Below are positions 1-5,967 of a stretch of 33,032 nt of DNA, one piece after another (position 1 is the first letter of the stretch; every line of letters starts with the position of its first letter). Source of the DNA: Desulfolucanica intricata (GTDB taxonomy: Bacteria > Bacillota > Desulfotomaculia > Desulfotomaculales > Desulfofarciminaceae); the NCBI RefSeq assembly GCF_001592105.1, contig NZ_BCWE01000026.1:1-33032 (forward strand), written 5' to 3'. A model generated the notes under the pieces. That model had not been told where the DNA came from. It saw only the letters and a list, made by a program, of their open reading frames with translations, and ran no database searches. A program made the position numbers and the translations under genes.

Positions 1-81
1 GTCAACCCGTAGTTATCCACAGTGACCGTGGGTGCCAATTTGTATCTAAAAGCTACCTTGAAGCTACACCAGCAGCACATT

Positions 82-285
82 TTATCCACAGTTACTCAAA
101 TAAGGGTAACCCATGGGACAACGCATCCGCCTAACTTTTTTGGGTGGGCCATCAGATTGTATCCATTTTCTTATGGTTTTGCGGTCCCGCCCGGTTCGGC
201 GGGCAATTTCGCTGATAGCAACGCCATTTTCATACATTTGCTTAATGTTCAACCATTCCCCACTCCCTACGTAAATTTTAAACAC
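82..285 (-). pseudogene. IS21-family transposase IstA, N-terminal fragment
   Basis: The reading frame encodes an N-terminal helix-turn-helix typical of IstA transposases: a stretch like NGVAISEIARRTGRDRKTIR followed by KW and a PPKK linker. Full IstA proteins are roughly 400-500 residues with a DDE integrase core. Here similarity stops after about 50 residues, where the frame runs into unrelated sequence and a stop, so this is a dead remnant. The GTG start given overlaps a GGAGG motif, so the original start was probably slightly downstream. No istB partner is present in the window. The family call is moderately sure; the truncation is clear. Confidence 0.6.
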
Positions 286-299
286 CTCCGATTTGCCAG

Positions 300-375
300 A
301 TCTTCGGTGTTTATATTTCTAGGGGGTGGGGATTTTTTCCCCGGTGTTTATGGGGATTTTACCACCGGTTTTAAC
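300..375 (-). mobile_element. probable IS21-type terminal region with repeated motifs
   Basis: Upstream of the istA fragment the motif CGGTGTTTAT occurs at 305-314 and 342-351, each next to a GGGGATTTT-like stretch. Read on the minus strand the region begins TGTTAAAACCGGTGG near 375. IS21 elements usually carry multiple short terminal repeats starting with TGT, so this fits one element end. The opposite end was not found; the element is probably truncated. Confidence 0.4.
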
Positions 376-406
376 AAAAAAAAGCCAGGTAATAGATTTC
401 ACCTGG
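376..406 (-). terminator. hairpin terminator reading on minus strand
   Basis: CCAGGT (385-390) pairs with ACCTGG (401-406); on the minus strand the hairpin is followed by a run of T. It would stop leftward transcription before the istA remnant. No convincing gene lies immediately upstream of it. Confidence 0.5.
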
Positions 407-520
407 TAAAATGTTTCAATAATAATATGTATTTCTAAACAAAAAGCCATAAAAATTAGCTACCAAATAAAAAAATAGTACCGAACAAAATCCTTTGAAC
501 ATACGTATTGTTTTGCGTTT

Positions 521-564
521 TTGTCTGCATCTTGTCTGCATTTTGTCTGCATGCTTGTCTGCAT
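521..564. repeat. four tandem copies of a TTGTCTGCAT motif
   Basis: TTGTCTGCAT occurs at 521-530, 532-541, 543-552 and 555-564, giving steps of 11, 11 and 12 bases. The surrounding 416-598 minus-strand frame is low complexity and not convincingly coding, so the array lies in a stretch (286-630) with no supported gene apart from IS end sequence. Confidence 0.8.
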
Positions 565-634
565 AGTTGCGGGAACCCGCGTAAATCAAGGGATACATAG
601 GGAGCTATAAAAATTACTTTCAAAAATACAAAAA

Positions 635-672
635 ACCCGCTAAGCCTTTATTCATGCGGCTTCGCGGGTTTT
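635..672 (-). terminator. terminator of tRNA-Pro
   Basis: A 12-base imperfect stem (ACCCGC/TAAGCC at 635-646 against GGCTTCGCGGGT at 658-669) has T-runs on both sides, so it can act in both directions. It sits directly behind the tRNA gene on the minus strand. Confidence 0.8.
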
Positions 673-676
673 TTTT

Positions 677-754
677 TGGTCGGAGCGACACGACTTGAAC
701 GTGCGACCTCTACCACCCCAAGATAGCGCTCTAGCCAAACTGAGCTACGCCCCG
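677..754 (-). tRNA. tRNA-Pro (anticodon GGG)
   Basis: Read on the minus strand the gene folds as a full cloverleaf. The seven-pair acceptor stem CGGGGCG/CGCTCCG has one wobble pair. The anticodon stem CTATC/GGTAG encloses a loop TTGGGGT giving anticodon GGG, and the T arm has loop TTCAAGT. The CCA end is encoded (677-679). It reads CCC and CCU proline codons. It is a single gene with its own promoter and terminator. Confidence 0.9.
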
Positions 755-786
755 ATTATAAATATTATGTGTAACTGACAAATATT

Positions 787-815
787 ATTTTACCTATAAT
801 GATGCTAAAAGTCAA
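787..815 (-). promoter_or_regulatory. promoter of tRNA-Pro
   Basis: On the minus strand TTGACT (810-815) and TAAAAT (787-792) are separated by 17 bases, a near-consensus sigma-A promoter. It would start transcription about 25 bases before the tRNA. Confidence 0.7.
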
Positions 816-908
816 GAATAAAATACAAGTTATATTTTGTAAAAATAGCTATTGTATAGTGTTATCATTCTTCAATTGTAAAGATATCTAATTGAGGAGG
901 AAATTTAA

Positions 909-944
909 TTGTATTTGCCGAATATATTTCAAAACTGTTTTTAG
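909..944 (+). CDS. putative 11-codon leader peptide upstream of the CGGC gene
   Basis: A strong GGAGG (896-900) is followed at 8 bases by TTG and an 11-residue frame (MYLPNIFQNCF) ending in TAG at 942-944, directly before the GGGGGG ribosome site of the next gene. The site looks used, because nothing else explains a full Shine-Dalgarno sequence here. Whether the peptide matters or only couples translation is unknown. Confidence 0.4.
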   Translation: MYLPNIFQNCF

Positions 945-958
945 GGGGGATTATTCTG

Positions 959-1312
959 ATGGCTAACATTTTAATTGTATCATGTTCAAAAATTCGAGAT
1001 ATTAGTTGTATCGCTTGTCTAAAATGTTTTAAAGCCGCACAACTTAAAGAAGGAGAATTTGCTAAATATGACTCTGTCCAAATAGCAGGCCTTAGTGGTT
1101 GCGGTGATTGCCCGGGCTTAGTAATGCCTAAGGTAGGATTAGTTATGGAAATGGCAGACTATTTATTACAGGACATTGATGCCATTCATATCGGGACTTG
1201 TATGGTAAGGGCTAAAAACACTGCTGCTTGCCCTATTGATCTGGATGATATAAAAGCTAAACTTGAAGGCAAATACGGGAAGCCGGTGGTAATTGGTACT
1301 CATAACTATTAG
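959..1312 (+). CDS. CGGC domain-containing protein
   Basis: This 117-residue protein matches the small cysteine-rich CGGC family found in anaerobes. It has cysteines in an N-terminal VSCSKIRD..CIACLKC segment, a central SGCGDCPG motif and a later IGTCMVR plus AACP. The family is thought to bind metal or an iron-sulfur cluster, but its function is not established. The start is the ATG behind a GGGGGG ribosome site. It is monocistronic apart from the tiny upstream frame and ends just before a strong hairpin terminator. Confidence 0.8.
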   Translation: MANILIVSCSKIRDISCIACLKCFKAAQLKEGEFAKYDSVQIAGLSGCGDCPGLVMPKVGLVMEMADYLLQDIDAIHIGTCMVRAKNTAACPIDLDDIKAKLEGKYGKPVVIGTHNY

Positions 1313-1319
1313 GATTTAA

Positions 1320-1345
1320 AAATCGCCCCAGGGGCGATTTTTTTT
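1320..1345 (+). terminator. terminator after the CGGC gene
   Basis: The near-perfect inverted repeat AAATCGCC/GGCGATTT with a short CCAGG loop is followed by a run of T. It faces the convergent nucleotidase gene. Confidence 0.85.
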
Positions 1346-1359
1346 ACTGATATAATTAG

Positions 1360-1923
1360 TTACTCAAAATCTTTTTTTAATCCGGCTAAAATTTCTTGCC
1401 ATGAAAATTTTCTATGGACAAGCGGGGGTAAATTACCCTGATTATAAGTTGCATCATATAAATACACCGGAATACCGCAAGAACTGATTTGGAGGGCATT
1501 ATTGAGATTATCTTCTATGAATAATTGGACCCCTGCATCTATACATGCTTGGCGTTTGTCGTGATCCCCCAATAATACTAAATGATCAAAACTAATTTTA
1601 TACTTCTTTAACCAATTTAACGTATCTTCGTAGTATGTGGGGGTCCGGGCTGAGATAATATAAATTTGGTAATCCGAGATAAGCTGGTTAATTGCAGCAG
1701 CACTTCCGGGCATCGGAGCAGAATTATTAATGAGTTTGCCCTCCCTAACCATAATAAACCGGTACAGTTCTTGTCTGTCAATATTAAATTTTTCAACAGG
1801 GTCAAAATTTATAAAATCCTTTATTGTATAATTCTTTCCAAAATACTGATTAAGTTCATCTATAATTACCGGTTGAGTGTTGGCGATAACTCCGTCAATA
1901 TCTATTCCGATAATTTTTTTCAT
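1360..1923 (-). CDS. HAD-superfamily 5' nucleotidase (NT5C/YqfW-like)
   Basis: The 187-residue protein starts KKIIGIDIDGVIANT, the HAD motif I (DxDGV) with both catalytic aspartates. A later IISART segment is motif II, and GDHDK/LFIEDN form the motif III/IV region. This pattern fits the 5'(3')-deoxyribonucleotidase (NT5C) family that dephosphorylates nucleoside monophosphates. The length is normal for the family. The ATG has a GGGAG ribosome site. It lies downstream of the terminator that closes the nurA-herA-mre11-rad50 operon, so it probably has its own promoter or is read by leak-through. The substrate cannot be told from the sequence. Confidence 0.75.
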   Translation of the reverse strand: MKKIIGIDIDGVIANTQPVIIDELNQYFGKNYTIKDFINFDPVEKFNIDRQELYRFIMVREGKLINNSAPMPGSAAAINQLISDYQIYIISARTPTYYEDTLNWLKKYKISFDHLVLLGDHDKRQACIDAGVQLFIEDNLNNALQISSCGIPVYLYDATYNQGNLPPLVHRKFSWQEILAGLKKDFE

Positions 1924-1950
1924 TTTTTTAACTCCCTAAAATCCTATTTT

Positions 1951-1975
1951 GAAAAAAGAAGACCTAAAGGTCTTC
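1951..1975 (-). terminator. terminator of the DNA end-processing operon
   Basis: GAAGACCT (1958-1965) and AGGTCTTC (1968-1975) form a perfect eight-pair stem followed on the minus strand by six T. The stop codon of the 106-residue gene lies inside the hairpin. Confidence 0.75.
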
Positions 1976-2284
1976 CTTTAAGTCTTCTTTCACTGCAGGC
2001 TTTTCCTTCATCTTTTTAAAACCTTCACCCAGGGATTTGATAATATCGTCTAAGGATAAACCTTCCTTTTTCTGATCCGGTGAATTAAATATATTCAAGG
2101 TACTAGTACTGCCGCCGGATAAATTTTTACCTGTTATATCTTCAATATAATTAAGAACCTTTTTATAAGCAAGCATTTGTCCAACACAGACAGCCTTTTC
2201 TTCCGGCTGTCCGGTAAAGTTATCTACTTTTTCTTGCAATTCACTTAATTCTCTCTTTATCAGGCGTGCTAAAATATTAATCAT
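1964..2284 (-). CDS. hypothetical protein, last gene of the nurA-herA-mre11-rad50 cluster
   Basis: This 106-residue protein is not recognised. Residues 1-55 are predicted mostly helical (ARLIKRELSELQEKVDNF, then a QMLAYKKVLNYIED helix), followed by a Ser/Gly/Thr linker and a lysine/glutamate-rich helical tail. It has no membrane segment or cysteine motif. The start is the ATG behind GGGGGG. It lies 155 bases after the Rad50 C-half on the same strand and ends in a terminator, so it could be a small partner of the complex or just the last gene of the transcript. The MINIL..LI..E..ELQEK beginning could be an oligomerisation helix; this is a guess. Confidence 0.6.
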   Translation of the reverse strand: MINILARLIKRELSELQEKVDNFTGQPEEKAVCVGQMLAYKKVLNYIEDITGKNLSGGSTSTLNIFNSPDQKKEGLSLDDIIKSLGEGFKKMKEKPAVKEDLKEDL

Positions 2285-2439
2285 AATAAAATCCCCCCTT
2301 TCACTAATTTCTCTGCTAATTTCTTTAATTCTATCACCCGACCTTTAATCAGTAAACCATAGATTCGGTAAGAAATCATGAAATATACTTTATTGTTTTC
2401 CAAAGCCTTAAAACTTATTTCCCCACAAATTTTAATCAT

Positions 2440-3105
2440 TTATATATTTTCTTCAAACCCAGCCTTAAATCTTACAATGCTCTTTCCCTCTTCTAAATTT
2501 ACTTCATACACTGCATCTGCTGCTTCAGTTAATTGTTCATTATGCGTTACCATTATTACCTGACGCCCCGTGTCCGAGATTACCTTTAAAAAGCGTGCTA
2601 AATTAGGGGCAAACTGCTCGGACAGGTGTTTTCCGGGTTCATCCATTAAAAGCGGGCCGGGTATTTCCGGACGGGAAGCATGTAATAAAGAGATTCGCAG
2701 GGCTAAGGAAATAACGTCAACTACTCCCCCACCACGGGCGTCTTGGGGTTCTGTCTTAATTTCGAAACCACTGTAGTTGGAAACAACATAAAAGTCTGCT
2801 TCCGGCTGCCCCCGCCTTTCTACTAACTCCACTTTAAATTCCAAATCCGGCCCAAAGGTATACTGTAAAGCATGTGTTACCATAGACTCGATTTGTTGTC
2901 GGGCCTGCTCCCGGGCGTAAGCAGCTGACTCCTGGAGCAGTATTTTTACTTGTTGGAGAAGTTCAATTTGCTCCTGCACTAATTTTTTTCTCTCTATAAG
3001 ATTTTCCTTCGTTTCTAACAATACATCACGCCGGGTTTTCTTTTCCCTGTAATACTCATCAAGTTTTCTCAAACCGTTTTGTAGTTCAATTAAATCCATA
3101 ATCAT
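2440..3105 (-). CDS. Rad50/SbcC-like ATPase, C-terminal half (split gene)
   Basis: The 221-residue protein carries the C-terminal half of an SMC/Rad50 ATPase head. It has a descending helix (about residues 1-75), a signature-like ARGGGVVDVISLALR (123-137), Walker B PLLMDEP (151-157) and an H-loop VTHN (186-189). It has no Walker A, which is supplied by the separate gene at 3369-4976. The signature lacks the classical LSGG serine, reading RGGG. I chose the ATG at 3105, which leaves a 10-base gap to the preceding gene and has AGGTG upstream; a longer frame opens at 3168 but overlaps the neighbour. The two halves should assemble into one composite ATP site pair with the Mre11-like nuclease. Confidence 0.8.
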   Translation of the reverse strand: MIMDLIELQNGLRKLDEYYREKKTRRDVLLETKENLIERKKLVQEQIELLQQVKILLQESAAYAREQARQQIESMVTHALQYTFGPDLEFKVELVERRGQPEADFYVVSNYSGFEIKTEPQDARGGGVVDVISLALRISLLHASRPEIPGPLLMDEPGKHLSEQFAPNLARFLKVISDTGRQVIMVTHNEQLTEAADAVYEVNLEEGKSIVRFKAGFEENI

Positions 3106-3115
3106 CACCTGGCCT

Positions 3116-3379
3116 TTAGTTTTTGACTTTGGAAAGTAGTTCCCAGGGAATGATTGACTCGATTTCATTAATCATTTTACTTATTTGTGCTTCCAAGCGG
3201 GATATTTCTTCATCCAGTTTTTCCGGATGAACCTCATATTTTTGTGTTAATTCTTTGATTAATTCCTGCTCCTGTGCTTCTAAACCCTCTAACTTAGTTA
3301 AAGCTTTGACTCTCAAATCTTTTGCTTTGTCTAAGCCCTCTTTTAATTGCTTTAATTTTTCCGTATAATCAACTGTCAT
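3116..3379 (-). CDS. small coiled-coil protein between the two Rad50 halves
   Basis: The 87-residue product is almost entirely heptad-like helix (leucine-rich EKLKQLKEGLDKAKDL, LEGLEAQEQELIKELTQ, EEISRLEAQISKMINEIES) with a short break around YEVHPEK. Its start overlaps the end of the N-half by 11 bases and has a GGAAGG ribosome site, so the genes are translationally coupled. Its place between a gene ending just after the zinc hook and one beginning with a descending helix suggests that it supplies part of the returning coiled-coil arm of Rad50. No catalytic motif is present. Confidence 0.7.
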   Translation of the reverse strand: MTVDYTEKLKQLKEGLDKAKDLRVKALTKLEGLEAQEQELIKELTQKYEVHPEKLDEEISRLEAQISKMINEIESIIPWELLSKVKN

Positions 3380-4976
3380 AAAGAACCTTCCTTCCTAATT
3401 TAATTTCCGATACAATGCGATCGACAGTAGCCTGGTCTATTTCACTAAAGCAGGTGGGACATTTACCTAGTTTTTTCAGCATTAGCCCATAATTATTGGC
3501 TGCGGACAATATCTCTTTCTCTCTTTCTTGTAAGAATTTATGACCATTTGCAATTCTGTCCAATAGCTTCTTATGCTGCTGATTTAATTTTCTAAGTTCC
3601 TCAAGCTGCTTTTGTAATAAACAAAGATAATCATATTTCTCCAGTCCGGCGGAAATTTGGGAAGTTTTAGTCAGAAAAGTTTTTTCTCCAATCATAGATC
3701 GCTTTAAACCGGCTATTATATTTTTTATATTAACTAACTTTAAATATCTTTGCTCCAGTCGTACGATGAGTTCATACTTTACAGCTGATAATTCAATTTT
3801 TTCTGTTTGTGCGGCAGCTAAGCGGTAGTTTTTCTGCTCGTGACGAAATGCATTAAGTTTATTCTTAATATCGATAATGCGGTTATAGACATCAAATACA
3901 TCTGTTAGCAATTCTATATGTTTAGCACCGCCCGGTACCCTACCGGTAGCTTGAATTATAGCAGTTTGTCTCTGCATATCCCGGTTGAGTCTACCTATTT
4001 TAGTTCTAAAATTAATTAAATCAGACCTGCTACCGGTCTTTTTAATTAAGTGCTCATATTGGGAATAACCTTTCTCAATACCGGCGGTAGCACTAAGAAT
4101 TATCCGCACAGACTCTAATTTTTCTCTGGTAAATTTTAAATCGGAACTAATTTCTTTTAATTGTAGTTTTTGTTTTTCCAGTTCTCCTACTTCTTCGCAA
4201 AGCTCTATTCCTTTATCCAGGTCAGCTAACTTAACTATTAAATCTTTATAATAATTCTTTTCAGTTCGAATTTCATGCAGTTTGCACCTAATTTGCTCTA
4301 AACAATTTTTTCGACCGGTACCCTGAATAACTTCATTCATTAAAAATTTACCTTTTTGAAGGCGATATTCTACATCCGGTAAATTTTCAAATTCCAATAG
4401 TTTTTGCTCCAACTCGTTAAGTTGACTGGTTAATTGAGCCTCCTCTTTGGTCAACTTATTAATATCTTGTGAGGTATCTCTAATGGCTGCATCGATTATA
4501 TGTACCTTGTATAGACGTCCGATAGCCTTCGCTTTTACAGAGCCGGGTGATGACAATAAAAACGGCCCGTCCAATTGTGGAGCGATATTTAAAGACACCT
4601 CCAAATCACTGTCTAACCGTACCTTACTAACTCCATGGGCTTTAATAACTTCTTCCGGTATTTCATTTCTGAAGCCCTCAAAAGTTTCTTCCGTACCACC
4701 GGCAGACCTCACAATATACCGGTTTCTACTGGGAGTACGTTCCCTTATTACCGCTATCCCCTGATCCGTTTTTACTGTGACACGGCAGTTTCGGGCACCG
4801 GCTCGAATAAAGTCAGTCCCACTGGGCTCGTTTTCGAAAACCCAGCGCAAGGCACGAATAATAGCAGATTTTCCTCGATCTGATTCCCCGACGATAATCG
4901 TTAATCCCGGTGGAAACTCTATTTCTGTATATTCATGGGATTGAAAATTTTCTATGATTACTTTTTTAATAAACAA
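3369..4976 (-). CDS. Rad50/SbcC-like ATPase, N-terminal half with zinc hook (split gene)
   Basis: The 535-residue protein begins FIKKVIIENFQSHEYTEIEF, typical of Rad50/SbcC, with Walker A GESDRGKS at 30-37. A long helical region runs from about 160 to 500 and ends in a zinc-hook motif CPTC at 506-509. Only 26 residues follow, so the returning arm, signature and Walker B are missing here and are found in the two downstream genes. Family members are usually about 850-1100 residues in one chain. The start is TTG with AAGGTGG upstream, 16 bases after the mre11 stop. The helical region shows weak repeats of roughly 48 residues. Expected role: the ATPase arm of an Mre11-Rad50 complex that tethers and opens DNA ends. 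The family call is firm; assembly with the C-half is inferred. Confidence 0.85.
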   Translation of the reverse strand: MFIKKVIIENFQSHEYTEIEFPPGLTIIVGESDRGKSAIIRALRWVFENEPSGTDFIRAGARNCRVTVKTDQGIAVIRERTPSRNRYIVRSAGGTEETFEGFRNEIPEEVIKAHGVSKVRLDSDLEVSLNIAPQLDGPFLLSSPGSVKAKAIGRLYKVHIIDAAIRDTSQDINKLTKEEAQLTSQLNELEQKLLEFENLPDVEYRLQKGKFLMNEVIQGTGRKNCLEQIRCKLHEIRTEKNYYKDLIVKLADLDKGIELCEEVGELEKQKLQLKEISSDLKFTREKLESVRIILSATAGIEKGYSQYEHLIKKTGSRSDLINFRTKIGRLNRDMQRQTAIIQATGRVPGGAKHIELLTDVFDVYNRIIDIKNKLNAFRHEQKNYRLAAAQTEKIELSAVKYELIVRLEQRYLKLVNIKNIIAGLKRSMIGEKTFLTKTSQISAGLEKYDYLCLLQKQLEELRKLNQQHKKLLDRIANGHKFLQEREKEILSAANNYGLMLKKLGKCPTCFSEIDQATVDRIVSEIKLGRKVLYDS

Positions 4977-4992
4977 ACCGGCACCACCTTAA

Positions 4993-5967
4993 TCAATTAA
5001 GAGTTTCTTCGACTGCAGCCAGTCGATTTAGGGCCTCGGCTCTTACTTCATCCGGCAGGTTTTTGATACCTGCTATATTATTAACAATATCGGTGAGGTT
5101 GGAGATTTCATATTCTCCTGCCGCTTTAATTCCTTGTACGAAGGAAGCAAGCTTCTCTTCTTGAAAAGCTTTGGCATCGATATGTGTCCGGTCCAGCACA
5201 TCTTCTCCGGGCAGTGCGGTTTCTAAAAGAATCTTTTTATACAGGGGGATAGGACCTGAAAAATCCAACAGCACCACCTGCGGCTTTCGTTCTATTTCAT
5301 CCGGTAAAGCAACCAGCCGCGCTATAGCACCGGGATTGATAAAATACTTATCACCTATTTTAGAATCACTGAAGCCCTGGTGTGCATGACCGCATAAGGT
5401 ATAATCAGCCTCTGTAAGATCTGCAATATGTTCAATTAGAGTGTAAGCAGCTCCCGGAAAAATATTTTTGTCAAGGAGCATGCCATGAACCATATGAATA
5501 GCAAAATCACAATTTATTTTATCTACAATATAGCCCCTACGGGGTTCTTCCCGATCCAAATCCGCATAAAAGTGTTGACCGGTTAATTGAATAGTTAAAT
5601 TTGGTGATTTAAAATACATCCTCTCCCCGGGGTTAATAAGTTTAAGGACTCCCAGCCGGGCTATAAACCCTAAAACAGTGCGATTTAAAGTGGCAGGATT
5701 ATATGCATACAGATCATGATTCCCTGCTATGACTATAATCGGAGCTTGACTGCGCTGGAAAATGTCCATAAATGTACCTGCTACTGCTAATGTCGGATTG
5801 GGTGAATCAAAAATATCACCACCATGCAGTATCGCCTCTACTCCTATCTCATTTGCGAGTTTAACTACCTCTTCCAGTTTTTTAGCTAGGTTTTCCGAAA
5901 AATTATCAGTTCTGGCCCGGGGGCTGTTACCCCTAATATGTGTATCAGTTAGATAGAGAAACTTCAT
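4993..5967 (-). CDS. Mre11/SbcD-like metallophosphoesterase nuclease
   Basis: The 324-residue protein has all five phosphoesterase motifs: LTDTH (D8, H10), GGDIFD (D51), GNHD (83-85), VHGM (H161) and GHAHQG (193-198). These bind the two manganese ions used by Mre11/SbcD to cut DNA ends. A shorter C-terminal part follows, suitable for docking on the Rad50 coiled coil. ATG overlaps the herA stop by four bases (ATGA), and the Rad50 N-half follows after 16 bases, so the nuclease and ATPase are co-expressed. It is shorter than E. coli SbcD (about 400 residues), resembling archaeal and phage-type Mre11 core domains. The archaeal-style neighbourhood supports an end-resection role over a general phosphodiesterase. 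Confidence 0.88.
   Translation of the reverse strand: MKFLYLTDTHIRGNSPRARTDNFSENLAKKLEEVVKLANEIGVEAILHGGDIFDSPNPTLAVAGTFMDIFQRSQAPIIVIAGNHDLYAYNPATLNRTVLGFIARLGVLKLINPGERMYFKSPNLTIQLTGQHFYADLDREEPRRGYIVDKINCDFAIHMVHGMLLDKNIFPGAAYTLIEHIADLTEADYTLCGHAHQGFSDSKIGDKYFINPGAIARLVALPDEIERKPQVVLLDFSGPIPLYKKILLETALPGEDVLDRTHIDAKAFQEEKLASFVQGIKAAGEYEISNLTDIVNNIAGIKNLPDEVRAEALNRLAAVEETLN

Noticed and set aside
22-438. 138-codon plus-strand frame at the left end
   Set aside because: It is antisense to the IstA fragment and IS end, with no protein-like pattern.
416-598. 60-codon minus-strand frame containing the TTGTCTGCAT repeats
   Set aside because: There is no ribosome site, the composition is low complexity and no family was recognised; the repeats explain most of it.
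2440-3168. Longer version of the Rad50 C-half starting at 3168
   Set aside because: It would overlap the coiled-coil gene by 53 bases without a ribosome site; 3105 has a better context.
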